Of a stretch of DNA of 64,000 bases, positions 9,066-21,700 are shown piece by piece. A model generated the notes under the pieces. It had not been told where the DNA came from. It ran no database searches and saw only the letters and a program-made list of their open reading frames with translations. Made by a program: the position numbers and the translations under genes. The DNA comes from Rhynochetos jubatus (taxonomy: Eukaryota > Chordata > Aves > Eurypygiformes > Rhynochetidae): contig CM050655.1 of the NCBI GenBank assembly GCA_027574665.1, forward strand, positions 4,712,001 through 4,776,000, given 5' to 3'. Position 1 is the stretch's first letter. Each line of letters opens with the position of its first letter.

Positions 9066-11290
9066 TTCTTGCTTCTTGAGCTCCTCTCCAGCCTGATCCT
9101 GAGTTAAAAAGTGGGATGGAGGAGCGGGGAGGTGGAGAAGGCAGCGAGGAAGCCCTCTCCTCCGGCGCAGGCGCCGCTGCTGGTGCAGAACACGCGTGTT
9201 GCACGGCTGCTGCCTCCTGCAGCGTCTCCCCAGATTTTGGCTCTGCGGGTTGTTCCTTACCTGAAGTCTCTATTAAGGGCTGCCTAAAGCCTGTCGGGGC
9301 AAAAAAAAAAAACCACCCATAAAAATAAGGCGTTTCCTTCCGTCGCCGAACGGGAGCGGTGGATGGCGGGCTGCTGGGTTTTAATCCCGAAACATTAGGG
9401 AATTTCGGAGCGTGTGTACGGAAGAGAGGAGCGAGATGAAAAAAACCCAAATGCTGATGAGGCATTTGGGAGCTTCCCTCTGCTGGGTTGGGCTTTGCCC
9501 GGGCGATGCCGAGCTCAGGGGGAGCAACAACGGTTTTTCTCACGAATTTTGGGGTGTTTTTTTCTTTCTTAAGCTTGGTTTCCAAAAAACTTTTATCTTC
9601 TTTTTGTTGTTGTTGTTGTTGTTGTTTTTTAACCCTGGTTTCCAAAGCCCCCAGCAGCAGCGAGGTGCGTGTGGAGGCCTGGCTTTTGCTGCGCTCCTTA
9701 GGGCAGGGGGACGTTTCTAGATTTTTTTTTTGGAGGCTAAAAGTGCATAAATTAAAAAAAAAAAATAAAATTACAAGTTAGAGAAAATTTCAGTCTAGGA
9801 CTGAAGCTCTTTATTCTGATAACGAGCTGTAAATTAACCAAAGCAGGGTCCTTTCCCACGCGGCGGGCTGAAGGAAACCTTGGTTGGATTTACAGCGCTC
9901 TCGATTTGGGTTTTGAACCGGCGTAGCTGCCCTCCTCGTGCGCGACTGCTGGGGTCTGCCCGCCCCGCGGCGTTCGGCTGTTAAAACGCAGCGGGGCGGC
10001 TCAGGACGGGGCTATTGCGGCTGAGCCGAAGGCCGGGAGCCTGGCTAGTATCTAGGATCCCGATTAACAAACTTTCCAGCCCTGCTTCCCAACCGTTACC
10101 ATTTTGGGACTGTCTCCGGGCTCCGTTTACATTCCTGGCCCTCCTTCCCAGCGCCGGTGAGCGTGTTAACGCCCTTTTTTCTCTTTTTTCCTTCGGCATG
10201 TTGGTGTCCTGTAAATATTTATTTGGCGGTGCCTCCCGGAGCTGAGCACCGGCCGTGGATGGGGCTGGGCGCGAGCGAGGCTGCAGTGCCGGGACGTTGG
10301 GGGTCTCTGGGGAAAGTGGGGGTTGGGGTCCTCCTGGATGAAGGCTCAGAGGTTAATCCAAATGAAATTGAGGACGACAGAAGGAATTGGGTTTTGATGG
10401 ATTAGCTAAACCCGCATCCTTTTATTTACAGGATAAGGGCCATAAGTGCAATGGCGATGTCGTGCTGCTGGAAACCAGTAGGAGACAAGACCTTGATGCT
10501 GGTCCTGCTGGGACGGGCAGAGCTGTCACAGGAACCCACTACGGTGCCTGTTGCTGGGGAGCAGCCAGGTGGGCAGCGGCCCCGTTTCCCCGGGCGTTCA
10601 AGTGGCCCCGTTACCCCGGGTGTTCAAGTGGCCCGAGCGAGGAGGGATCGCTCTAAGACTTGGGGGCCTGGAGCTACCCCAGTGTTTCCGAGGATGCCTC
10701 CAGCTCGATGCCCTCCCCTCCCTGCAAGGTGGGGGGAGGGCAGGGGGGAGGCTCTGCAAATGGCTGGCTCTTAGGCCAGGCTGCCCTAACCGGCTGCGTT
10801 TGGGTCCATCCAAGGGATGCCACGTATCCAGCTCCGCTTCGGGCACCAGCTTCCCACCCTCCCCGCAGCCAAGACCCCTGGGACCTGCCCGGCCAACAAC
10901 GTGGGGGAGAGGAGATGTGCTGGGGCTGGGTGGGGGCGTGTCTGTCTCCAGCAGGCTGCAAGGAGGCTGGAAATCAGCAGAAAGTGCAGATTCTTCTGGA
11001 AGCTTCCGCTCTTGGCTGTTAAAAATTGTGCTGAGTGCTTGCAGAAGCAAGAGCTGGACCTTGCCTTTCCCCCTGGGAGTTTTGGGGAGCAATCCCCCTT
11101 GGCACGATAATGCAGGGGGCAGGGGCTCCTGTTTCACCCCAGCCTGGGTCCAGCGGCATCCCTTGTCCTGGCCCTCATCACACACCTCCCTCCTCTTCCC
11201 CATTTTTGGGGAGGAAAAGGGCATTTTGGCTTTTGAGCGGTATGGGTAGTGCCTTGATGCTCCCAAAACTGCTGTTGTCCTTCTGAACCT
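9066..11290. other. Intergenic stretch, EIF4EBP2 to PALD1, no gene recognised
   Basis: Open frames in this stretch are GC-driven and lack homology that I recognise. In particular, I see no TGF-beta cysteine-knot sequence such as would mark NODAL. Only simple repeats were found. Confidence 0.6.
9606..9626 (+). repeat. (GTT)7 microsatellite
   Basis: Seven perfect GTT units flanked by T runs. On the other strand it reads as poly-Gln in a spurious open frame. Confidence 0.9.
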
Positions 11291-11334
11291 GACTGGGGTG
11301 GTGGCATCTGCTGGTCCCCTCTCTGTCCCAGGGG

Positions 11335-11850
11335 GTTGACACCAGGGGGGTTATGAAGGGTCCCTGAGGGCATGGGTGCTGTGGGCTGCTGCATCCTGGG
11401 GGTTCCTGAGGGGATGGGTGCTGTGGCTGGGGGCTGCTGCATCCTGGGGGTCCCAGTGGCATGGGTGCTGTGGTTGGAGGATGCTGGATCCTGGGGTCCC
11501 TGAGGGGATGGGTGCTGTCACTGCTGCATCCTGGGGGTCCCTGAGGGGATGGGTGCTGTGGCTGGGGGCTGCTGCATCCTGGGGGTCCCAGGGGGATGGC
11601 TGTTGGCTGGGGGATGCAGTGTGCTGTGGGGGTCCCTGAGTGGACAGATGCTGTGGGTGGGGGACGCTGCGTGCCCGCAGATCCCCTCCAGGATGGATGC
11701 TGTGACACGTAATGTGCCATGGGTCCCCCAAGAGTATGAGCGCTGCGTGCCAGGGGGTCCCAGAGGGGATGGGTGCCGTGGGCGGGGGGTGCTGAGTGCC
11801 AGGGGGTCCTCGAAGGGGCCGGTGCTGTGACCGGGGAGGTCCACGCGGGG
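11335..11850. repeat. G-rich minisatellite, unit about 45-60 bp
   Basis: Variants of GCTGCTGCATCCTGGGGG followed by TCCCTGAGGGGATGGGTGCTG recur about ten times with length variation. The array causes a very long repetitive minus-strand open frame rich in PPGC and HPS repeats, which I regard as noncoding. It ends just before the CpG island at 11.88 kb. Confidence 0.9.
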
Positions 11851-11929
11851 CCGTGGGGTGCAACGTGCAGAGGCACCACGGCGGGGCGGGCCCGGTGGGG
11901 GGATGTCCCGGGGCGGGGGGCGGTGCCGT

Positions 11930-12101
11930 GGGGCGCGGCGTCCTCCGGTTCCGCCTCCTCCACCTCCTCCCCGCGCCGAGGCTCCGGCGGTCGGGGCGGC
12001 CGCGGGGGCTGCGCTCCCGCCACCCCGCTCCTGCCGCCCCCATGGGGCGCCCCACGGCGCGGCCAGCCCGGCGCCGGACCTGAGACCGGAGCCGCCGCCA
12101 G
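11930..12101 (+). other. PALD1: Candidate PALD1 5' noncoding exon
   Basis: The sequence GCCGCCGCCAG is followed by the donor GTACCG at 12102. The left boundary is unknown and is given only approximately. Splicing to the acceptor at 18719-18720 would produce a short 5' UTR before the ATG at 18724. No transcript data support this directly. Confidence 0.4.
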
Positions 12102-12104
12102 GTA

Positions 12105-12260
12105 CCGCATCCCCCCGCCCCGGCACTGGGCATCCCTCCCCGGGGCCAGGCATCCCGCCCCGGAGCCAGGCATCCCTCCCCGGACCAAGCATCCCCCCCC
12201 TCCCCGGGACCAAGCATCCCCCCCTCCCCGGGGCCGGGCATCCCCCCCCCGGGGTGTGTG
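12105..12260. repeat. Short C-rich tandem repeat, unit about 22-26 bp
   Basis: GGCATCCCTCCCCGG and close variants (AAGCATCCCCCCC) recur about seven times directly after the candidate exon donor. Confidence 0.8.
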
Positions 12261-15200
12261 TGGGTTCACTTCCCATCCGACCGCGTGGGGACGGCGATGG
12301 AGGGGGCAGGCTGAGCCGTGGGGTACCGACTTGGAGGGGGGGGGTGGGGTAGTTTGCAGCCACCCCCCATCAGCGGGCGGGGGTGGGGCAGGTGCCCTCC
12401 TCCCCCGGGGCCTAGCGTGCTTGTTGGGCAGGGGTCCCCACGCCCCAGGGCCAAGGTGGGGGGCGATGGGAGGAAGCTTTATGTTGCCCCAGGAACACAC
12501 CCCCCACAGCGTGGGCATGGGGTGCCCAAACCCCGGCCGGGAGGGGTTACCCCACAGCCTACGCTGTGCTTCAAATCTCTAGAAAGTGGATGAGTGAGTA
12601 GTTTTGAGGCCCAGAAGCGCCCCCCCCCCCCCGACATCCTCCCAGCTCTTGCCCCTTTGTGGTCCCGTTTCCTATTTAAAAGGGTTTTTTCCCCTCCCTC
12701 TTTGCTGCCTGGAAGCCAGACCCGCAGGAGGCTGACCCAGGCAGGGTCGCGGCCGGAGTACCCCAAATTGAATTTTGGGGTTTGCATCTCTTGTCTGCTT
12801 GCCTTACACCCCCAAAAGCCATCCAGCTATGAAACAGGGAGCTGCGGGATGGCTCCCTGCGGGGGGATGAAGATGGAGGAGGAGTGGATGTAGCCATATC
12901 CCCCTGCTCTGGGAGCATCCCGCTCTGGGGTTTGGCTCCCCGGCCTCCCGTTTGGGGAGCACAGGAGATGCGGGAAACCTGGGCACGCCCAGCGATGGGT
13001 TTTCCACCAGCACCGTGTGTTCAGGGTATGTCCCCCAGCCTGGTGGGCTCCCACCCCCGTGTAGGACGGGGTCACCCTCGCTGCCGTGTCGCCCGGGCAG
13101 AGCCAGGATGCGGAGGGTGTCCCAGGAGGACAGTCTCCTGCTCAGCATCTGTAGCTCCCGGGGCTGAAAACTTCCAGAAACTGTGTCCAGGCTGCATTTC
13201 CTATGGCTGCCGGACTTTTCCGGACCCCTTCCTCCACCCTTTCCCGGGTGCATCCCTGCTTTTGGCGCTCGAGGGAGGGTGAGCACCACCTCTGCTCCCC
13301 ACAGCGGTCGGCACCGTGGCGCTCGTGACACCCCAAGCTGGGTCCCGGTTGTGGGGGGCGGGGGGGGCAGCAGGTTTTGGGGTGGCTGTACTCGGAGCGT
13401 GCAGGCGTTGCGTGGGGAGGGAGCAAGCGTGCGGGCAGGCAGCGGTGGTGGGACATTTCCTTCCTGGAAGGCAGGAAGTGATTATGTCTTTGCACGAATG
13501 ACACGGAGCCTAAAAATAACCAGCAGGTCTCTGTTGGGAGCAAAAATACCCCTTGGGATTTTGCTTGATTTTGCTTTATTTAAGAGAGCAGGGTGAGGGG
13601 AGAAGAGAGGCCCGGAGGGCGAGCTCCGCGCGCTACCGCGTGCAAACCCACGGAGTGCGCGGAGGCGCGTGCGCGACGGCGCACAAGGTGCCGCTTGTCT
13701 TGCCAAAGGTGCGGTCGGCTTGGAAAAAGCAGCCCCGTGTAAACGGAGCCGTTCCCTTTGCTCCGCCAGCCTTCCCCGGCGGGAGGGGAGCCGGCGGTTA
13801 GCTATGAATAGCACAAAATCATAGCCCTCGCCTTCCCGAAACGCCCTAGCCGGGCTTCTCGTGGCCTCGAGCTTCCCAGGGTTGGGAGCGGGGCGCTGCG
13901 CCGTGGGGTGCCACCCTCGGGGGGGGGTAGCCTCGCTGCCGGGTCACGCCGTGAAACCTTCTGCGAGGAAGAGGTGGGAGGTGAAAAATTTGGCGGGGTG
14001 GGTTCGGGCACGGGGCCGTGGCGCTTCCTGGTGCGCTTGGGGAGTATTTGACGTCGGGGGAAAGCTCCTCGGCAGGACCGTCGCCTCTTTGGAGATGCCC
14101 CCAGCCTTTATCTCCATCCTTTATGGCTTTCCTTTTTCCTTTGCACTATTGAAAGGAAACTCTCCAGTAAGCATGCTCGCAGACCTTGAAACCGCTGGCA
14201 GCGTAACCGGCAGCGCTGGCGCTTGCAAAGCAGGGCTTTGTTCCTCTTGCCATTGAGGCTCGTTGATAAAAGCCCTCCCTTCAATAGCAGGCAGCCCGAG
14301 CATCGCCTGCGTGGTGAGCCGTGGTCACCCCAGGGACCAGGGTGACGTGCGAGGGGACCTGCCGGGGGGTCTTTAAAAAGGACGGCAAAGGAGTTTTTTG
14401 GGAGAGGGCGCGTGCGGTAGCTGCTCTTCCGAAGGGCATCCTGCAGCAGGGCTGCTGTTAGCCGGTACGGGTGGGCTGCGGGCAAAGTCGAGGTGGTTCA
14501 GCCAAAAAAAGCCGTGTGTTTTGTGTCCTGCTAACGGGATACTCCCGTTTAGGTCTTAATTCCTCCCGGGCTTTGCTCTGTGAGGAAGGTTTGACGCTGC
14601 TCATTAATAATTCACTGTAAACCAGGTTTGGGGGCAAGGGTATGGCTCCTAGTACCTCCCAATGGGTACCAGCATCCTCCTCGTCGGTGGCTGCCTCTGA
14701 GGTGGGGTGCGAAGTCTCACCCACGTTTGTGGGGTGACATGCCTGGGTGCCTTCTTCCCCCCTCCCAGTCTCAAACAGCTTCCCCTGACTTCAGGGTACG
14801 GACTTTTAAATCCTCAGTAACTAAAGGCGGGTGTCGGTCACGTGGAGGATGGGGATGTGGCACCGGGTTTTCTGCCAAAAGGCAGGAGGGGGTGTGAAAC
14901 GCCGGGTCCTCGGGCGCTCCCGCTTGGATTTGGGAGTAGCCATCCCCACTGATGCTTTCCCCTCCTCCCCGGCAGATGCCGGCGGTGGAGCACAGGGCGC
15001 ACGGGGGATCGGCAGCACCGATCTCGGCCCGATTGAGAAATACCTCTGTACTTTCTAGGAAACGCTGCTTTTTTAGTTATGTTTTTGGCCATCGGCGCTG
15101 GCTCTCCAAGGAGCCCATGAGAACGGAGGGGAGGTTGCTTTTCTTGTTTAAAAATAATAACAACACAAGCAAGGCTTGTAGAATCAGAGCTACCCGCTGC

Positions 15201-18200
15201 AAAGTTGGCTTTCCGGAGCCATTGCAAAGCGCTTTTGGGGTGGTTTAAGGCATTTTGGATCACGTTGCTTCCTCGCCGCCTCTCACCCTTACAGCTCGGT
15301 GGGCGAACGACGTGTTACAAATAAACCACGGCTTAATAAGTTGCTTCTCACCTTTCCTTTTTCTTTTATTCTGTTTGTTTTTTTAATAAGCCAAGCTGCT
15401 TCCTTCCGGCATCACCTGGAACAACAGGAGCCCGGTTCCCATGCAGCCTCTGCTCCAGGATATCTGCCGGCACACACAGGCTCCACTGGCAAAGGGCTTG
15501 CTGTTGGTGTATTATTTTATTTTCACTGTTTTTTGGGTTGTTTTTTTTTTAAAAAGAGGGTTAAAGAGCACTCTGGGGCGGGGCGGACTCGGCTCCAGCA
15601 CTTCCTCCAGGATTCGGTGATGACCCTCCGGCAGTGCTGGGGCTTCCTGCCGTCCACCGCCGTGTTTCCTGCCTCCCTGCCTGGGTCACCGGTGCTGGGT
15701 GCCCCCTGGATCCCTCACGGATGCATCAGTGCCGGCTCGGTGCCAAAAAGCTGCTGGGACTGCCCTGCACCCAGGAAAGGGATGGCTGTGTTAGGAGGAT
15801 GCTGTAATTGCTGCTGCTTCCCAAAGGGCTTTGCATTTTATTAAAAAAAACAACCCACAACCCCCCCCCCCAGACAAAGTATAACATAACCTGGGGACAC
15901 ACAGAGGGTGATTTATTTGATTTATTTCCTGCTGACAATGAGGCGACCGGGCAAGTGCACGCTTCCTCCTCATCGCGGCCGTCGGGGCAGATGCATCCTG
16001 CAGCTGCAGCCCGGCCGCCCCCCGCTATATTTAGTCCATTGTTTTCTCCGGCTTTGAGTCCTCGCCAGGTCCCCCAGGCCACGGGAATAACCCCCGTGCC
16101 GGGTGGTGGGGGGAGAGGTGCGAGGAGGTGGGAGGCTGAGCACTGAGCGTTGTTGTGACTTATGTAGGAGAGGCCGCAGAGCCTGTGTGCCGACTCTCGG
16201 GATGCTCGAGCAGCATCCCACGGCCATCTGTGGCTCCTCGGGTGTCCCCCATCCACCTTGGGCTCGGTGGGGCTGGGGAAGGGTCTGTAGGGGAAGGGAA
16301 GCATCCATCCGTCGCGCACCCGTAGGCTCTGCTTTCCCCTTAGGCAGCAGGAATAATTAGCCAGCAGCCTCTGGAGTTTTGAATTTAGGCAAAACACCTG
16401 GAGAAGAACAGTGCTGGGTTGTTCGGGTGGGATGTCCTGTTGCAGGGTGTTGGTCCTTTCTGCGGCTGCGGAGAAAATGGGCTCTTTGTCCCCGAGCCAT
16501 GGCCACGGTTGGTTTATCTCAGGCTTGGCTTCCAGGTCCCCGGGATCAGGAATGCGAGTGCCGGTGAGGGGATGAGCAGGCTGGGTGAGTGAGTATTCCT
16601 GGGCTTTGACCCTGCGCCCCTCGCCCTGGGGAGGAGATGCAGGCGGGAGGCAAGGATGCTGTACAGGGGGGGTTGTCTTTGCATTCCCAGGAAGGAATCC
16701 CCTAAATACGGCGCCGTGCAAGGGAAGGGATGCTTAAAACCGGCTTGCCCTGATGTTTGGGCTAACCCAGAGCCCTTTGGTGGGCTGGTCCCTGGGCTCC
16801 TGCCCCCTTGGCCGTCCTGTGACGGTGGGTCCGTTGCGTCTCTTCTCGCAGCCACAAGCGATATTTGGGAAGGTTTTCAGGCAAGATCATTTTATCTGGT
16901 TTCCTGGCATAGGGTTTTGCTTCCCCATCCATCCCATTTTATGTCCCAGGTTGCAGGTTGGGAACTGGGAGAGTGTGAACCCTCCTGCTCCCATCGGATA
17001 CAGCGGTACCAGTGCGTAGCCGCTCCTGTGTGGATAACACCAGCGCTTCCCTCTTCCCATTGCTTTTTAGAGCAGTTCCCATGGTTGCCCAGAGCACCCG
17101 TTTTGGGTAATTTCGGTACTTTTCTAGAAGATGCTTGCCTAACCGAGGAGGGGGAAAGCAGCTGAGATGTGATTTCCTCTCTCCATTCATTTTGTGGTTT
17201 GAAGGACCGTTTCCAAATCTGCCCGGCGTCTTTTATGTCTGTTATTTGGCGACGTGGTTTGTCGGGCAAAACAAAAAATACCCCGGCGGGGAATTACGGC
17301 AAAGGTGGGTGACTGCGGCGGGGGGAGAAGGGCGAAGGAAATGCAGAAGCTTCCCGCACCTGCCCGCGAGTTGGGAGCGTGAGTCTCCATCCCCTGGCGC
17401 AGGGATGCTGAGCAAACCCAGAGGGATCGGTACAGCGCATCGGGCTGCCGCTGGCTGCTTTTGAAAAGATGCACCGATTCTGAGCAAAATAAGGAAAAAA
17501 AAAGGCATCCTGGCTGAACGCCCTCCTCCTGCTTGCTGGATGAGCTCTCCAAGACCATGAGCACCTGCTCTCAAACACTCAACACCTCCCTGTATTTGCT
17601 TTATTTTGCCCCGGTAGTTTTTATGTGGAAGAAAAGCGTAAGGGGACTGGAAGAAATGGCCCTGGCCTTAAACAGCTGGGTGTTTTTCCCCCCTCTCTCG
17701 CATGTAAAAGAAACCAGGCTGCCTAATGGTGCAGAAAATTCACAGTAGAGCAACAAGTTTTCTGCGGAGCAGGGAAGATGGTGGGGAAAAAATCTGTGCT
17801 GGGGCAGGGCCGTCTCGAAATAGCACATTTTCCGGAGGCTTTTCCCACCCCTTGAAGCGTTTGCAGCTGCTGGGGGCATCGCATTCCCTGGGCTTGCAGT
17901 AAGGGACTGATCCTGTCCCGCTTGCGAGGCAGCAGAAGCAGCTGCAAAGGCATTTGTAGGGGCTGGGTTAAAGCCAGTGTGGGTTTCCCGGCACCGCGCG
18001 TCACCCCCGAGCAGGTACCGTCCGCCTTTGGATGCTGCCGGGCTTATTCCCCCACACAGCAGCAGTACAAAGGAGATTTTATTGGAGACCATCTTGGTAA
18101 GGGTGGACAGAATTGTTTGGTTTGGGGTTGTTTTTTCTTTTTCCCAGGCTATCCCCTTGCCATCTCTCGCTTCATTTGGTTACCAGGATCCGGCCCTGGC

Positions 18201-18720
18201 TGGCGCAGACAGTCGGCGCATTGTCCTGGACCGATCGAGTGTAGCAGGATGCTCCTGGCTGCCGCTGTCCCAGGCTTCCCCTTTTGCTTTCATCCTTATT
18301 TAGGGATGAGCTCCCTGGGGAGGGGGGTTTGCTTTTGGGGTCCCCCACCTGCCCTGGGGGAGAGGGTGCTCTTCCAGTATGGGAATAACCGGCTGCTTTG
18401 AAGGCAGTTTTGCTCATGAGGAGCTGGAGGAGATCCCTCATCCCTCTTTCCTGGATGCTTCTGGTTCCTCCAGTGCAGTCAGGGGGGTTTCTCAGCAGTG
18501 CAGGATTATTTATTGCTGCGTGGGGGACACCTTTCCTCCTTGTCGCCTCCCTCAACTTCTGAGGCTGCAAAATCATGTCGCCGGCTGTCGGCAAGGGCGT
18601 GCCGTGCGCCTGCCCGGGATTTTCCCTTCCTAAAACGGGAGCAGCTGAAAGAAAGAATAATTCCTCCTCCTTCTCCCTGTCCCCTTGTTTTCCCTGCGGT
18701 GGCTGCCACCCCCTGCGCAG
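12261..18720 (+). other. Presumed PALD1 intron 1, no gene recognised
   Basis: About 6.5 kb without a recognisable coding exon or RNA gene. It contains a CpG-rich patch at about 13.58-14.06 kb and homopolymer runs near 15.54 and 15.84 kb. Long frames such as the 331-aa minus-strand one at 15.7-16.7 kb show no family signature and probably reflect GC content. Confidence 0.5.
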
Positions 18721-18723
18721 ATT

Positions 18724-21700
18724 ATGGGTACGACCGCCAGCACGGTGCAGCAGGCAGTCTCGGCATCCCCCCCGGAGAGCGGGGCACCGGGCGACGGCAG
18801 CATGGAGGACCAGCGCTCCCTCAGCATCAACTCCTTCCAGACCCTGGGGCTTCACAACAGCAAGGCCAAGTCCATCATCACCAACAAAGTGGCACCTGTG
18901 GTCATCACGTAAGTCCTCGGCAGCCTCTCGCCTCCCCTTGTTGCCATCTCCAGATTTTCTGCACCATTTCCCCTAAATATTCCTTTTTTTTAAAAAAAAT
19001 ACCTTTACCCATGCTGTGATTTTTTTTTTTTTCTTCCTTCACCCACCCGCCCGTGGCATTTGCAGGTACAACTGCAGGGAGGAATTTCAGATCCACGATG
19101 AGCTGCTGAAGGCCAACTACACGGTGGGACGCATTTCCGAGGCCACGCTGGAACACTACCTTGTGCAGGTGAGCGTTGCCACCGCCCCGTGCCAAACCCA
19201 TTTCAGCCTGGGCTTTGGGCACCTCAGTTTGGGTTTTTTTTGGGGGGCGGGAGGGCACTAATCTCGAAGATCACCGAGAAAAAGCCACTTTTCTTCCCAA
19301 GCCTGCTTGCTCAATTCCCGATCATCTCTCTTTCCATCTTGTTTTGCAGGGGAAATATTTCATGGTCAGGGATGTATATGGCAAATTAGATGTCTTGAAC
19401 ACTACCGGCAGCTGCGGCGCTCCCAATTTTCGACAAGCCAAAGGGGGATACGCCGTGTTCGGCATGGGGCAACCCAGCCTCAACGGCTTCAAGCTCGTGC
19501 TGCAGAAGCTGCAGAGAGAGGGCCACAAGGTTGGTGGGAGGGTGGAAATTGGGGTGGAAAAAGGCAGGAGAGCTTTCGGGCAGCCTCTCTCCCTCTTCGC
19601 AGGAGTGTGTCTTCTTCTGCGTCCGTGAGGAACCCGTGGTCTTCCTGCGGCTGGAGGGGGACTTTGTGTCCTACACCCCCCGGGGCAAGGAGAACCTACA
19701 CGAGAACCTGCAGCGTGGGCTGCGGGCAGAGAGCTTGGAGCTGGCCATCCGCAAGGAGGTGAGGTGGGACAGAACGTGGGGAGGTCATCGGTCCAGCCGT
19801 AACGGGGTGTGTTCGCATCCCCCACCTACGGCTCGACAATGAGCAGAAGGGTTGTCGGAGGTGGTGGGTACCCCAGGAGTTTTGATGGTGGTCCCCATCT
19901 CCCCTAGATCCACGACTTCGCGCAGCTGAGCGAGAGCGTCTACTACGTCTACAATGACATCGAGCGCTTGCGGGACGAACCCCACGCCGTGCGGGTGCAG
20001 TGCGAGGAGGACATCCAGGTGACGGAGGAGGTCTACCGCAGACCTGTCTTCCTCCTGCCCTCCTACAGGTGCTGCCCTTCCTCCTCCTCCTCCTCCTCCT
20101 CCTCCTCCTCCATGGTCGGTGGCTTCGCTTTCCAAAGCTGGGCTGCCATTCCCCTTGACGCCCTCTTAAACCACATATCCTTCACTGCGGTGGGGATGAA
20201 GACCCCCGCCACAGTCCGGTCCTCCTAACGAGGGCTGTCCCTGTGCCTGGCAGGTACCACCGGCTGCCCCTGCCCGCCGAGGGAGCCCCTTTGGAGGAGC
20301 AGTTCGATGCTTTCATCCACTTTCTCAGGGTGAGCTGAGCAAAAGCGCCCAGTCCGCAGGGCCACGTTGGGTTGGGATTTGCTCCTGCGCCTGAGCAAGG
20401 ATGCCGGGTCGGGGAGCGTCACACCCTGAGAGCATCTTCTGCTTTTGGCTTGGTCCATCCGTGCCATCCCCCGAGCAAAGGGGAGATGCCACCCACCCCT
20501 CTGTGCCTGGGCAGAGCCATCATCTCCACCCTGGCTATTGCGGTGGTAGAGCCGTCTCTCCTGGATGCCCCTGTGGTCCCCATCCCTCTGTCTCTCCCTC
20601 CTAGGAGAGCCCCAGCCTGCTGCTGCGGGACCCCGGCAGACCCCCGCCGGCACTGCTCTTCGGCTGCCAGACTGGTGTGGGCAGGACCAACCTGGCCATG
20701 GCCATGGGCACGCTCGTCCTCCACCACCACCGAGGAGCTGCCCAGAAGCCCGAGTAAGCGGAGCAGCCCCCTGAGGTGGGGGCGGGGGCGGTGCCCGTGC
20801 CCACCGGGCTGGTTTGATCTCCCTTTTCTCCCCCAGCAGCCTCCCCCACCCGCCTAAAACATCTCCCAGGGACAGGCTTCGAGTCATCCAGACCTTCATC
20901 GAGATGGTCCCCAAAGGCCAGCAGATGGTCGAGGAGGTGAGGGGGTGCCATCAGAACCCCCGGCGGGGTGGGTGGGAGGGAGGTAGGTCAGTCCCCTGCC
21001 TATCCGGGGCTCGCTGAGCCGGCTTGCTCCTCGCAAGGTGGACGGTGCCGTCGCCTCCTGCTCGGAGATGCATGACATGAAGGAAGCCATCTACGAGTAC
21101 AAGAAGAAGCTGGAAGGGATCGGGGAGGACTATCAGATCCAGGTACGTGAATTAAAGGATTGCTCGGCTGCGAGCCCCTGCTCTCCGCAGGGTAATTTAT
21201 GGAGCTGTTTTTGCGCGGGGATGAGAAGAATGTAAATTCTGGAAATCCAAAGCTTCCTGTGCGCTGGAAATTTCACAGGGACGTAAAACCTGGAAGGCTG
21301 TGGAGCTGCTTTTTTTTTTTTTTATTTTTCTTCCCCTCAGTCATTTAAGAGCCTTAAAACGGAGCAGGCTGGGATTTGGGGGAAAGCCGGCTGTTCGGAA
21401 CTTTGCCGCCGCTTCTGGTACATGGCCTTGGGGGCAAATAATATCCCGTGCCCTGGTTTCGTCAGCTCTAAAATTGGAATATCGATACCAGCCTGGCTGA
21501 TAAAAGTCCTCAGGAGCTGGGAGGGATTGTTGTTTAGAGGTTTTCCTGCAAATATAGTTGCTCAAGGTCAAGCTTTCCTGTCTGTACAGTGTTTTTCCCC
21601 CTCCCTTTGCTTTCAAAAGGCATCAGGATGGTTTTCCAGGCTGGAAAGCCGTGGTCTCTCCTGTCTGACTTGGGGGGTCTCCTCGCCAGGAGGTAGGTGG

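Larger units (their letters stand above)
11880..12260 (+). promoter_or_regulatory. PALD1: CpG island, probable PALD1 promoter
   Basis: Very dense CpG sequence lies 6.6 kb upstream of the PALD1 start codon and ahead of a good splice donor at 12102. The PALD1 ATG sits three bases after a splice acceptor, so at least one upstream noncoding exon is required; this island is the best candidate. Other CpG-rich patches at about 13.6-14.0 kb and 17.3-17.4 kb are alternatives. Confidence 0.5.

Noticed and set aside
9061..9645. Minus-strand 194-aa frame starting with a poly-Gln run
   Set aside because: The Gln run is just the (GTT)7 microsatellite, and the rest is unremarkable.
11178..12518. 446-aa minus-strand frame rich in Pro, His and Ser repeats
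   Set aside because: It lies over the G-rich minisatellite and CpG island; a stop-poor GC-rich repeat explains it. It has no domain and no splice support.
15726..16721. 331-aa minus-strand open frame
   Set aside because: No recognisable domain, mixed composition, and it sits in the presumed PALD1 first intron. Most likely chance in GC-rich DNA.
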